Shown: positions 16,849-25,100 of the stretch, in pieces | Position numbering within the stretch: the first letter of the stretch is position 1 | Layout of the letters: each line of letters opens with the position of its first letter | DNA from: Stutzerimonas chloritidismutans AW-1 | GTDB lineage: Bacteria; Pseudomonadota; Gammaproteobacteria; Pseudomonadales; Pseudomonadaceae | DNA: 64,000 bases | Direction: 5' to 3' | Assembly (NCBI RefSeq): GCF_000495915.1 | Contig: NZ_AOFQ01000062.1 | Span: 111,385 to 175,384, forward strand | Made by a program: the position numbers and the translations under genes | The notes under the pieces: generated by a model | Databases searched by the model: none | Told to the model about the DNA's origin: nothing | What the model saw: only the letters and a program-made list of their open reading frames with translations

Positions 16849-17722
16849 ATGGGCCAATCCATGTTCATCGTCTGGCGCGAAAGCGTCGAGGCCCTGCTGG
16901 TCATCGGCATCCTGCATGCCTGGCTGCGCCAGCAACCAGGCGCGGCCAATGCGCTGCGCATGCTCTGGGCCGGTGTCGCCGCCGGTCTCGGTCTGGCCGC
17001 TGCGCTGGGCTGGGGCGTATTGCAGGCCGGCGACTGGCTGGCGGGCAGCGGTGGCGAATGGTTCCAGTGCGCGATGCTGCTGGTAGCCAGCCTGCTGATC
17101 CTGCACATGGTCGGCTGGATGCATCAGCATGGCCGCACGCTGAAGACCAGCCTGCAGAACAGCGCCGCGGAAAAGCTCAGCCAGGGCAGCGGCATCGGCC
17201 TGTTGCTGCTGGCCATGCTCGCTGTGGGCCGTGAAGGCAGCGAGACAGTGGTGTTCCTCTACGGCATCGGTAACCAGCAGGCGGGCATGGACCTCACCCG
17301 CTTCGTCATCGGCGGTGTACTCGGTTTCGTCCTCGCAGTGCTCAGTTATGCAGCCCTGCAGGCCGGCAGCCGCTACTTCAGCTGGCGGCGTTTCTTCCAG
17401 GTCAGCGAAGTGATGTTGCTGCTGCTCGGCGGCGCATTGCTGATGGCGGCGCTGGATCGCTTCAGCGGCCAGCTGATGGGTATGGACGTACCGGAAGTGC
17501 TGTACACGGTGTTCGGCGATCCGCTCTGGGATACCTCGGCCCTGCTGGATGATGGCGGCGCGCTCGGCGGCACCCTGGCCGGCCTCACCGGCTATCGCGC
17601 CATGCCTTCGCTGGCCGCCGCGGTAGTTCTGGGCCTTTACTGGCTCCCCCCCCGGGGGGGGCGCCGCGTGGGCATGGCTCAAACCGCGGGCACAGGTGCA
17701 GCTCGCTGCGAGGCCAGCATGA
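16849..17722 (+). CDS. ftrC: FTR1-family iron permease FtrC, 3' end disturbed by a C8G8 tract
   Basis: This is an inner membrane ferrous/ferric iron permease with two REXXE-type motifs, RESVE (about residue 9) and REGSE (about 127), and seven hydrophobic helices. Coding sense runs to GLYWL at 17645, where eight C and eight G occur in a row. After the tract the real C terminus appears one frame over: AAWAWLKPRAQVQLAARPA, ending at TGA 17720-17722, which overlaps the ATG of ftrD in the usual ATGA manner. As given, the first frame instead continues and joins ftrD without a stop (748-residue fusion). One surplus base in the tract, or two missing, would explain this. It may be a sequencing error, a mutation or phase variation. 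Confidence 0.8.
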
Positions 17723-19095
17723 TCACCCAGGCGCCGTGGCTGGCGCGACTCGGTGACCTGCTGCGCCAGCATGCGAAAGCCATTCGCGCGCTGCAGTGGC
17801 TGGTGGTGGGGTTCTACCTGACGCTGCTGGTGATCCCCGCCTTTCTTGATCTGCCGCCGGCCCAGGCCGGCATGCTCGATAACCTGACGGTACTGGCGCA
17901 GTTCATCTTCTGGGGCCTGTGGTGGCCCTTCGTGCTGCTGTCGATGATCTTCTTCGGTCGCCTGTGGTGCGGCGTGCTCTGCCCCGAAGGCTCGCTCAGC
18001 GAATGGATCAGCTGGCGCGGGCTGAACAAACGCACCCCGCGCTGGGTGCGCTGGAGCGGCTGGCCGACCATCGCCTTCATCCTCACAACCGTCTACGGCC
18101 AGCTGATCAGCGTCTATGACTATGCCCAGGCGGCACTGCTGATCCTCGGCGGCTCCACCGTCGCGGCGATGCTGGTGGGCTTTCTCTACGGCCGCGGCAA
18201 GCGGGTCTGGTGCCGCCATCTGTGCCCGGTCAGCGGCGTGTTCGCCCTGCTCGCCCGCTTGGCGCCGGTGCACTACAAGGTCGACGAACAGCGCTGGCTG
18301 GAAAATCGCGAACCGCACCTGCCGACACCCAACTGCGCCCCGCTGATCGACATCCGTCGCATGCAGGGCAATGCCGATTGCCATGCCTGCGGCCGCTGCA
18401 GCAGCCAGCGCGGTGCAGTGCAGCTGAGCGCCCGTTCGCCCAATTCTGAAATCCTCATCGTCGGCGGTCAGCAGCAAAGCGATCACTGGGACAGCACCCT
18501 GTTGCTGTTCGGCATGATCGGCCTGGCTATGGGCGCCTTCCAGTGGACGGTCAGTCCCTGGTTCATCACCCTCAAGCAGGCCGCGGCGGAATGGCTGGTG
18601 GATCGCGACATCTTCTGGCCGCTGGAAGCCAACGCGCCCTGGTGGCTGCTGACCCATTATCCGCAGGCCAACGATGCCTTCACCTGGCTCGATGGCGCCG
18701 TGATCCTCACCTACATCTTCGGTGCCTCGTTGCTCGTTGGCGGCGCGCTGTGGCTGCTGCTGCGTGCGGCCGTGCGGGTGATGCGCCGTGGCGATAATGT
18801 GTTCCAGCACCTCGCATTGGCACTGGTGCCGCTGGGTGGCGCCGGGCTGTTTCTCGGCCTGTCCGCCACCACGGTCAAGCTGCTGCGCTACGAGGGCTTC
18901 CTGCTGGCCTGGGCGCAACCGGCTCGCGCCGCGCTGCTGATCGGCGCCGTGGTGTGGAGTCTGTACCTGGCCTGGAACGTGATCAGCCGTCACGGCGGCA
19001 ACGGCATGCGCCGGCTGCTGGCGTTCGCCTGCGTCAATGCCGGTTGCGCGCTGGTGGGCTATGGCTGGTGGCTGCAGTTCTGGGGCTGGAGCTGA
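17719..19095 (+). CDS. ftrD: FtrD, NapH-like membrane iron-sulfur protein of ferrous iron uptake
   Basis: This polytopic protein of 458 residues starts MITQAPWL, with GAGG six bases before the ATG at 17719. It carries NapH/RdxA-type cysteine motifs: CGVLCPEG, CRHLCPVSG and CHACGRCS, with several helices either side. FtrD of Bordetella is proposed to pass electrons out of the FTR1 permease during iron uptake. In this sequence it is in frame with the 5' part of ftrC, so a fused product is also possible. The operon ends at a 9-bp hairpin at 19113. Confidence 0.85.
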   Translation: MITQAPWLARLGDLLRQHAKAIRALQWLVVGFYLTLLVIPAFLDLPPAQAGMLDNLTVLAQFIFWGLWWPFVLLSMIFFGRLWCGVLCPEGSLSEWISWRGLNKRTPRWVRWSGWPTIAFILTTVYGQLISVYDYAQAALLILGGSTVAAMLVGFLYGRGKRVWCRHLCPVSGVFALLARLAPVHYKVDEQRWLENREPHLPTPNCAPLIDIRRMQGNADCHACGRCSSQRGAVQLSARSPNSEILIVGGQQQSDHWDSTLLLFGMIGLAMGAFQWTVSPWFITLKQAAAEWLVDRDIFWPLEANAPWWLLTHYPQANDAFTWLDGAVILTYIFGASLLVGGALWLLLRAAVRVMRRGDNVFQHLALALVPLGGAGLFLGLSATTVKLLRYEGFLLAWAQPARAALLIGAVVWSLYLAWNVISRHGGNGMRRLLAFACVNAGCALVGYGWWLQFWGWS

Positions 19096-19112
19096 GGTCG
19101 ATGAGGCATTGA

Positions 19113-19135
19113 GTGGGCCGCCCGCTGCGGCCCAC
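19113..19135. terminator. Hairpin between convergent ftrD and nrdG
   Basis: GTGGGCCGC and GCGGCCCAC pair perfectly around a CCGCT loop, midway between two converging stop codons. There is no strong T tract on either side, so it is a probable bidirectional terminator of moderate certainty. Confidence 0.6.
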
Positions 19136-19141
19136 ATACAC

Positions 19142-19837
19142 CTAACCTCGCAAAACGAACGAAGGGAACAGCTGGTCCAGCCGTTCCCACAGGCGCTGCT
19201 GATCGTAGGGTGCGCGGCTATCGGCGAGGCTGTCGTCGAGCATCCGCGCGGTGCGCACGCACTGCACGGCGAAGCGTTCGACACCCAGTCGGCGCAGGCG
19301 CTGGGCCATGTCCCACAGCGCATCGGCGTCGAACAGCTGCCAGTGCACGGTGGTCCGGCATTCGTGCTCGACGCCACTTTGCAGCAGGTGTTCGAGACTC
19401 TTCCAGTTGGCCTTGCCGCTGCCATCCACGCCGGTGATTGCCGTGCTGTGCTCGGGCAGTGCCTTGATGTCGAAACCGACCCAATCCACCAGCGGCAGGA
19501 TGTTGGCGAACAGCTTCGGCTTGATGCCGGCGCTGTGCAGGCCGACCTTGTAGCCCAGCGCCCGCACCTGGGCGATGGCCTCGGGCAGCGCGGTCTGCAG
19601 GGTCGGCTCGCCACCGCTGAACACCACCGCCTCGAGCAGGCCGACGCGCTGTTCGAGAAAGGCGAGAATCTCCGGCCAGGGCTTTTCCTCACTGCCGCAG
19701 GCGGGGATCAGCTGCGGGTTGTGGCAGTAGCGGCAGCGCCAGCCGCAACCCTGGCAGAACAGCACGCAGGCCAGATGGTCTGGGAAGTCCAGCGTGGTCA
19801 GGGGGACCAACCCCCCGACGCGAAGTGCTGCGGTCAC
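19142..19837 (-). CDS. nrdG: Anaerobic ribonucleotide reductase activating protein (radical SAM)
   Basis: This 231-residue radical SAM activase has the CX3CX2C cluster motif in CGWRCRYCHNPQL and the SAM-binding FSGGEP block. It uses reductively cleaved S-adenosylmethionine to make the glycyl radical on NrdD. It starts with GTG at 19837, overlapping the stop of the 51-residue glycyl-radical ORF by 4 bases (GTGA). It is the last gene of a three-gene unit with nrdD. Some genomes annotate this subgroup as a pyruvate-formate-lyase activase, but the neighbours fix the substrate. Confidence 0.95.
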   Translation of the reverse strand: MTAALRVGGLVPLTTLDFPDHLACVLFCQGCGWRCRYCHNPQLIPACGSEEKPWPEILAFLEQRVGLLEAVVFSGGEPTLQTALPEAIAQVRALGYKVGLHSAGIKPKLFANILPLVDWVGFDIKALPEHSTAITGVDGSGKANWKSLEHLLQSGVEHECRTTVHWQLFDADALWDMAQRLRRLGVERFAVQCVRTARMLDDSLADSRAPYDQQRLWERLDQLFPSFVLRG

Positions 19838-19989
19838 CGCGCCGCTGCTTCAGTGAAATGCAGGCGCTCGCGATGCTCGGACTGCTTGCCCGGATTGAAT
19901 GCGGTAACCGGGCGGTGATAGCCCATCACGCGGGTCCAGACTTCGCAACGTTGGCGCTGGTCCTGGGGCAGTTGGCTGGCTGAGTTCAT
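19834..19989 (-). CDS. Separate glycyl-radical-domain protein of class III ribonucleotide reductase (51 aa)
   Basis: This short frame reads MNSASQLPQDQRQRC, then EVWTRVMGYHRPVTAFNPGK, then QSEHRERLHF. The segment RVMGYxRPVxxFNxGKxxExxxR is the glycyl-radical C terminus found in one-piece NrdD proteins, with the radical residue expected at Gly23. The upstream nrdD ORF stops before any such segment. The short ORF has its own strong ribosome binding site (AAAAGGAG, eight bases from ATG) after a 74-base gap, and its stop overlaps nrdG. It therefore looks like a deliberately separate subunit, analogous to how GrcA carries a spare glycyl-radical domain for pyruvate formate-lyase. Function is inferred. 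Confidence 0.88.
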   Translation of the reverse strand: MNSASQLPQDQRQRCEVWTRVMGYHRPVTAFNPGKQSEHRERLHFTEAAAR

Positions 19990-20063
19990 GGTGACGCTCC
20001 TTTTGCTTAGGGTTGATTATGCGGCGCCGCACCTATTGGAGCGGCGTGACACGGGATCGCAGA

Positions 20064-22082
20064 TCAGACCGCCAGGGCCGTTTCGGCTTGCTGCTTGTGC
20101 AGCAGCGCCTCATCGCACTTCGGGCAGAACTCGTGCTCGCCAGCGAGATAACCGTGCACCGGGCAGATCGAGAAGGTCGGCGTTACCGTCAGGTACGGCA
20201 GGCGGTAGCGCGACAGCGCATTGCGTACCAGCTTCTTGCAGGCCTCGGCCGAGGAAATCTGCTCGGCCATGTACAGGTGCAGCACGGTGCCGCCGGTGTA
20301 CTTGCACTGCAGCTCGTCCTGCAGCTCCAGGGCCTCGAAGGGGTCGTCGGTGAAGCCGACCGGCAGTTGCGAGGAGTTGGTGTAGTACGGCGCCTCGGCC
20401 GAACCCGCCTGGAGGATGTCGGGGAAGCGCTTGCGGTCTTCCTTGGCGAAACGATAGGTGGTGCCTTCGGCCGGCGTCGCCTCAAGGTTGTAGAGGTGCC
20501 CGGTGTCTTCCTGGAACTGCACCAGCCGCGCACGCACGTGGTCGAGCACCTCGATCGCCAGCGCGCGACCGGCAGCGGTCTGCAGCCCCTCGGTATCGTC
20601 GGTGAAATTGCGCACCATCTCGTGCAGACCGTTCACCCCGATGGTGGAGAAGTGATTGCGCAGTGTGCCCAGATAACGCTTGGTGTAGGGGTAGAGCCCG
20701 GCATCCATATGGTGCTGGATGACCTTGCGCTTGACCTCCAGACTCTGCCGCGCCATGTCCAGCAGCGTATCCAGCTGCTCGAGCAGCGCCGCCTTGTCAC
20801 CGCGCAAGAGATAGCCCAGGCGTGCACAGTTCACCGTCACCACGCCCAGCGAACCGGTCTGCTCGGCAGAACCGAACAGCCCGCCACCGCGCTTGAGCAG
20901 CTCGCGCACGTCCAGCTGCAGGCGGCAGCACATCGAACGCACCTGGTTCGGCTGCATGTCCGAATTGAGGAAGTTCTGGAAGTACGGCAGCCCGTAGCGG
21001 GCGGTCATTTCGAACAGGCGCTCGGCGTTCTCGCTGTCCCAGGGAAAATCGTGGGTGATGTTGTAGGTCGGGATCGGGAAGGTGAAAACCCGGCCGAGGC
21101 CGTCACCGGCCTGCATCACTTCTATATAGGCACGGTTGATCAGCTCCATCTCGGCCTGCAGCTCGCCGTAGGCGAAGGGCATCTCCTCGCCGCCGATGTA
21201 GGGGATCTGTTCGCGCAGGTCTTCCGGGCAAACCCAGTCGAAGGTCAGGTTGGTGAACGGGGTCTGCGTGCCCCAGCGCGACGGCACGTTGAGGTTGTAG
21301 ATGAACTCCTGAATGGCCTGGCGGATTTCGGCGAAGCCAAGGTTGTCCTTGCGCACGAACGGTGCGAGGTAGGTATCGAAGGAGCTGAACGCCTGCGCGC
21401 CGGCCCACTCGTTCTGCAGCGTGCCGAGAAAATTGACCATCTGCCCCAACGCGCTGGACAGATGCTTGGGCGGGCCGGCCTCAACCCGCCCCGGAATCCC
21501 GTTGAAGCCCTCATTGAGCAGGGTCCGCAGTGACCAGCCAGCGCAATAGCCGGCGAGCATGTCCAGGTCGTGGATATGCAGATCGCCTTCGCGATGCGCC
21601 GTGCCGATCTCCGGGCTGTAGACCTCGTCCAGCCAGTAGTTGGCGGTGACCTTGCCGGACACATTGAGGATCAGCCCACCGAGTGAGTAGCCCTGGTTGG
21701 CGTTGGCGCGCACCCGCCAGTCTTCGCGGGAGAGGTATTCGTTCATCGAGGCGGCGACGTCGACCACCACCTTGCGATCTCGGCGCAGACGCGCATGGCG
21801 TTCGCGGTAGACGATGTAGGCCCGGGCGGTATCGAAGTAGCCGGCTGCCATCAGGGCACGCTCGACGCCGTCCTGCACCTGCTCTACCTCCACCGCCGTG
21901 CGATGGGCCAGTTGCTGACGAACGGCCTCGGCCAATGCCTGCGCCATTGTCAACTCGAACTCGCCGGTCGCCGCGCCTGCCGCCGCGATGGCGCGCTCGA
22001 TCTTGTCCACTTCGAACGCCGCCAGTCGGCCATCGCGCTTGCGCAGTGAAACCGGTTTCGCCACCTCTGCCTGCCTGGGCAT
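20064..22082 (-). CDS. nrdD: Anaerobic (class III) ribonucleoside-triphosphate reductase, catalytic chain lacking the glycyl-radical segment
   Basis: The product reduces ribonucleoside triphosphates to dNTPs without oxygen. Start at 22082 (MPRQAEVAKP) is fixed by GGAGG at 22088-22092. The 672-residue protein has an ATP-cone (about 10-100), a catalytic Cys180 in YCAGWSLRTLL, and the CCRLQLD block. The C-terminal zinc site is Cys640, His643, Cys653, Cys656 (ICPVHGYLAGEHEFCPKC). It ends 16 residues after the zinc site with no RVxGY glycyl-radical motif, which instead lies in the next small ORF. FNR-type sites upstream suit anaerobic induction. Confidence 0.96.
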   Translation of the reverse strand: MPRQAEVAKPVSLRKRDGRLAAFEVDKIERAIAAAGAATGEFELTMAQALAEAVRQQLAHRTAVEVEQVQDGVERALMAAGYFDTARAYIVYRERHARLRRDRKVVVDVAASMNEYLSREDWRVRANANQGYSLGGLILNVSGKVTANYWLDEVYSPEIGTAHREGDLHIHDLDMLAGYCAGWSLRTLLNEGFNGIPGRVEAGPPKHLSSALGQMVNFLGTLQNEWAGAQAFSSFDTYLAPFVRKDNLGFAEIRQAIQEFIYNLNVPSRWGTQTPFTNLTFDWVCPEDLREQIPYIGGEEMPFAYGELQAEMELINRAYIEVMQAGDGLGRVFTFPIPTYNITHDFPWDSENAERLFEMTARYGLPYFQNFLNSDMQPNQVRSMCCRLQLDVRELLKRGGGLFGSAEQTGSLGVVTVNCARLGYLLRGDKAALLEQLDTLLDMARQSLEVKRKVIQHHMDAGLYPYTKRYLGTLRNHFSTIGVNGLHEMVRNFTDDTEGLQTAAGRALAIEVLDHVRARLVQFQEDTGHLYNLEATPAEGTTYRFAKEDRKRFPDILQAGSAEAPYYTNSSQLPVGFTDDPFEALELQDELQCKYTGGTVLHLYMAEQISSAEACKKLVRNALSRYRLPYLTVTPTFSICPVHGYLAGEHEFCPKCDEALLHKQQAETALAV

Positions 22083-22231
22083 CAACGCCTCCATAACCAT
22101 ATGTAGTGAATTTATTCGCCGAAAACACAATATGGTGTGACTTTAGAGGTGGAACCTCATTACCGAATTGACCATCGTCAAGCACAGGCAAGTGATCGCC
22201 GGACGGCGCCGACGGCTCATGGCCGACACTC

Positions 22232-22245
22232 TTGTCCGTGATCAA
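22232..22245. promoter_or_regulatory. FNR/ANR-type box between nrdD and the DNR-type regulator
   Basis: TTGTC-CGTG-ATCAA fits the ANR/FNR consensus TTGAT-N4-ATCAA with 8 of 10 defined bases, including a perfect right half. It lies 68 bases upstream of the regulator start and 150 bases from nrdD, so it can serve either or both divergent genes. Confidence 0.65.
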
Positions 22246-22312
22246 GGAAGCGGCGGACACCGGGCTCCTAGGATGCAGGCTGATAAACCCGGTTCAATCC
22301 GGGGGAGGACAC

Positions 22313-22990
22313 ATGCTCACTGAAAAAACCCTGGTCGCGGAATTGCGCCGCCACCATCTGTTCAGCCGACTGCCCGAGGCGGCGTTACAGGAGGTGTGCA
22401 CCTCTGCCAACCTGAAGCGCCTGCCTGCGGGGGCCTCGCTGTTTCATCAGGGCGATAAGGCCGACCGCTTCTATTTCCTCTTCAGCGGCCAGATCAAGCT
22501 GCACCGCGTAGTCTGCGACGGGCAAGAGAAGCTGGTGGAAGTGATGCGTGCCGGTGAATCGTTCGCCGAAGCGCTGTTGTTCAAGGGCACGCCGAGCTAT
22601 CCGGTCAGCGCCACCGCGCTAAAGGCCAGCCTGGTGGCGAGCCTGAACGGGCCGCATTACCGGCGCATTCTCGAGCAGCACCCGGATATCTGCCTGGACA
22701 TCCTCGCCACCCTGAGCATTCGGCTGCACCAGCGTATGACCGAGATCGACACCCTCACCCTGGCCAACGCCAGCCATCGAGTGGTGCGCTTTCTCGCGCA
22801 ATCGCAGCAGGACGACAGCGGCGTGGTGGTGCTCGATGTGCCGAAACGCTTGATCGCGTCGAAACTGGGCATTCAGCCGGAAACCTTCTCGCGCATCCTG
22901 CATCGGCTGATCGACGCCGGGACCATATCGGTCCAGCGGCGACGCATCGAGATTCTCGACAACCGCAAGCTCGCCGCCTATGACGAGTGA
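22313..22990 (+). CDS. Crp/Fnr-family regulator of the DNR type
   Basis: This 225-residue regulator has an N-terminal cyclic-nucleotide-like sensor domain (residues about 15-130, FHQGDKADRFYFLFSGQIKL) and a C-terminal winged helix with IASKLGIQPETFSRILHRL as recognition helix (about 185-203). It lacks the N-terminal Cys cluster of FNR/ANR, so it is of the DNR class, which senses NO through haem. The ATG at 22313 follows GGGGGAGG. It is divergent from nrdD. In P. stutzeri three such factors (DnrD, DnrE, DnrS) are known; this could be DnrS or DnrE, but I cannot tell which. Confidence 0.9.
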   Translation: MLTEKTLVAELRRHHLFSRLPEAALQEVCTSANLKRLPAGASLFHQGDKADRFYFLFSGQIKLHRVVCDGQEKLVEVMRAGESFAEALLFKGTPSYPVSATALKASLVASLNGPHYRRILEQHPDICLDILATLSIRLHQRMTEIDTLTLANASHRVVRFLAQSQQDDSGVVVLDVPKRLIASKLGIQPETFSRILHRLIDAGTISVQRRRIEILDNRKLAAYDE

Positions 22991-23015
22991 CCTGCGGCAG
23001 AACGCCCCAGTGATC

Positions 23016-23029
23016 TTGATTGCTGTCAA
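23016..23029. promoter_or_regulatory. FNR/ANR/DNR box upstream of the DGC-domain gene
   Basis: TTGAT-TGCT-GTCAA matches 9 of 10 defined positions of the TTGAT-N4-ATCAA box. It is 61 bases before the ATG at 23090, consistent with a class II activator site centred near -41.5. Confidence 0.75.
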
Positions 23030-23089
23030 AGCCAGTCAACGGCGCGCCTTGGAAAATGACCCGCGTCACGCCACCGTCAGGAAAACGCG

Positions 23090-23476
23090 ATGATCACCAC
23101 AACGCCTGCGCCCCTGGTCTATTCATGCTCCGGTTGTTCGAATGTCGCGCAGCTGGCCAACACCCTGGCGGTGCGCCTCGATCGCGCCGGGCTGGCGGAA
23201 ATGTCCTGCATCGCCGGCGTCGGCGGGCGCGTTGCAGCGCTGGTGAAGAAAGCCAACTCCGGCCGCCCCATTCTCGCCATCGACGGCTGCCCGATGCATT
23301 GCGCCCGAGCCTGCCTCGCGCAGCACGGCGTGACACCCGACGTGCACATCACCCTCAGCAGCTACGGCTTGCGCAAGCGCTATCGGGAAGACTGCAGCGA
23401 GGAGGAGATCAGCGCGCTGTTCGATGACATGAAAGACATTATCGCCAGTGACCGGATGCAGCTGCGCACAGCCTGA
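23090..23476 (+). CDS. Putative zinc-binding DGC-domain protein
   Basis: This 128-residue cytoplasmic protein belongs to the DGC family (PF08859 type), named after the conserved Asp-Gly-Cys seen here in IDGCPMHCARACL. Other conserved cysteines are in YSCSGCSN at the N terminus and MSCIAGVGG. Together they could bind zinc or an iron-sulfur cluster; the biochemical role is unknown. The ATG at 23090 follows AGGAAAA. A strong FNR-type box lies upstream, and the gene sits between a DNR-type regulator and ubiTVU, so it is probably an anaerobically induced function. Confidence 0.85.
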   Translation: MITTTPAPLVYSCSGCSNVAQLANTLAVRLDRAGLAEMSCIAGVGGRVAALVKKANSGRPILAIDGCPMHCARACLAQHGVTPDVHITLSSYGLRKRYREDCSEEEISALFDDMKDIIASDRMQLRTA

Positions 23477-23707
23477 AACCCACGGACTGAGCGTGTCGCT
23501 GGAATCGCAGAACAGTTCGTTCCAGCGGGTAGCGCGCCCTGCCGTCCCCCGCACTGTTGCGCCGCGCCGGGGATCGGGCCGATACCTCGGTCCGCCTCCA
23601 GACGCATCCAAAGCAGGCTCGCTGCTACAGCGAATCGTCGGGGCGGTCCGCCAGCCTGAACCTTGCGGGCGCAGGCAGTTTGCGACGGCTGCGGGCGGAA
23701 CAATCGG

Positions 23708-24202
23708 TCAGGCTCTGGCCGCCTGTGCCCGGCCGGCCGCCGCTACCTCCTCGCCGGCACCCTGCAGCAGTTTCCACAGCCAGCTCGGCAGCGTGTCGGG
23801 GTCGAGACTGTCGATCAGATTCTTGATTGCCAGGCCCAGCTCGGTATCACCCTCGATAACCAGCCGGCGGCGGAAGAACAGCGTATCCGGGTCTTCCTGA
23901 CGGCTGGCCAACAGCAGGAACTCGCGCCAGTTGCCGCGAATGGTCACCTCCACCGGTGCCTGCGCCGCAATGCGCAACTGCTCGCGCTCGCAGGTCAGGC
24001 ACCAGGCAAGGCCGAGGTCGGCGACTTCGAGCTTCATCCAGTGGCCGTCAAGCACGTTGAAGGCGCCGTCGCTCAGTGCTTCGGCGAATACCTGATTGAG
24101 GCTGCGCTCCAGCGCCAGGCGCTGGAGCAGGAATGGCGTCTTGGCCGCAAGCGGCAACAGCCGCCCGCCGAGATTCACCAGATGGGCACGTGGATTCAGC
24201 AT
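23708..24202 (-). CDS. ubiT: UbiT, SCP2-domain accessory factor of anaerobic ubiquinone synthesis
   Basis: This 164-residue lipid-binding SCP2-type protein matches E. coli UbiT (YhbT) in length and plan. There is a hydrophobic N-terminal region, then GHWMKLEVADLGLAW and VTIRGNWREFLLLASRQEDPDTLFFRRRL, the family signature. UbiT binds ubiquinone precursors so that UbiU-UbiV can hydroxylate the ring without oxygen. I choose the ATG at 24202, overlapping the ubiV stop; a longer frame from 24259 is just an extension inside ubiV. The strand and spacing put it third in a ubiU-ubiV-ubiT operon. Confidence 0.93.
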   Translation of the reverse strand: MLNPRAHLVNLGGRLLPLAAKTPFLLQRLALERSLNQVFAEALSDGAFNVLDGHWMKLEVADLGLAWCLTCEREQLRIAAQAPVEVTIRGNWREFLLLASRQEDPDTLFFRRRLVIEGDTELGLAIKNLIDSLDPDTLPSWLWKLLQGAGEEVAAAGRAQAARA

Positions 24203-25086
24203 AATCCGGCCTCCTCGGCGCGCAGCATGCCCGGCTGGCCATGCCAATACCCATTGCAACCATCCACCGCCAGCGGCGGCAGCGCGCCCTTGCGCACTGC
24301 ATCGAAGGCAGCGATCACCTCGTCCATACCGGCAGCGCGCGGGCTCAGGCGCAGCAGATCGGCACCGCTGTCGACCAGACCCGCGTAGTCGGCGAGCAGG
24401 TTGCTGACCGCTGCGGACATGGTCTGGATACCGTTGATGGTGAACAGCGCCTCACCCTCCTGGCTCAGCAGCGGAATGCCCTCGGGATAGTTCTGGCAGC
24501 AGAACTGGCAGTCGTCCTTCGGCCGGTTCTCGGCACGGGCGGTGAAGCAGCGCGCCGAATAGGCCAGCGGCAAATGGCCGTAGGCGAATATCTCGATTTC
24601 CGGCAGCGCCACGCCCAGTTCCTGCAGTTGCGCGCGGGCACTCTTGATCAGCTTGCCGGAGGCTTCCACCGGCGGCACCCAGCGGGTCATGCCGCTGGCC
24701 ACCAGTTCGGCCAGCGCATGGCCGTTGTAGAGATTCAGCGCCGGGCCGCCGACGAAGGGCAACTTGCGCTCGGACATCAACTGCACCGCGCCCATGTCAT
24801 TGGCTTCCACCAGCAGCTCGCCGTTGTCACACAGGCGGCGCAGGCTGGATAGCTCGGAAGCGGCTTCGACCAGGGTCAGGCCGGACAAGACCAGTTGCGC
24901 CGAGGAGGCTTCAGCCAGATCACGGGCCAGACCAAGCCAGTCATCGAGCATCAGCGCGCGGCGCTTGGAGCAAACGGTTTCGCCGAGGTAGATAACATCC
25001 AGCGGCTGGCTGGCCATGTTGGCGTAGAAGTCCAGCGTCTGCTGGCGATCCCAGTAGAACAGCACCGGGCCCAGAGAAAGTTTCAT
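24196..25086 (-). CDS. ubiV: UbiV, O2-independent ubiquinone hydroxylation subunit (U32 family)
   Basis: This 296-residue peptidase-U32-family protein forms a complex with UbiU, and each subunit carries a 4Fe-4S cluster. Cysteines suited to the cluster are seen in GETVCSKRRA, SARCFTARAE and KDDCQFCCQNYPEG. The complex hydroxylates ubiquinone precursors using prephenate as oxygen donor in place of the flavin mono-oxygenases. The start at 25086 follows GGAGTC. It begins 14 bases after ubiU and overlaps ubiT. Confidence 0.95.
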   Translation of the reverse strand: MKLSLGPVLFYWDRQQTLDFYANMASQPLDVIYLGETVCSKRRALMLDDWLGLARDLAEASSAQLVLSGLTLVEAASELSSLRRLCDNGELLVEANDMGAVQLMSERKLPFVGGPALNLYNGHALAELVASGMTRWVPPVEASGKLIKSARAQLQELGVALPEIEIFAYGHLPLAYSARCFTARAENRPKDDCQFCCQNYPEGIPLLSQEGEALFTINGIQTMSAAVSNLLADYAGLVDSGADLLRLSPRAAGMDEVIAAFDAVRKGALPPLAVDGCNGYWHGQPGMLRAEEAGLC

Positions 25087-25100
25087 GGGTGACTCCTCGT

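Noticed and set aside
16645..19692. 1015-codon open frame on the minus strand
   Set aside because: It runs antisense to ftrC and ftrD and over nrdG in another frame; its composition (repetitive Gln, Ala, Arg, His) is that of a shadow frame.
19850..20032. 60-codon minus-strand frame overlapping the nrdD-nrdG gap
   Set aside because: It overlaps the 51-residue glycyl-radical ORF in another frame and has no ribosome site or motif; the glycyl-radical frame is clearly the real one.
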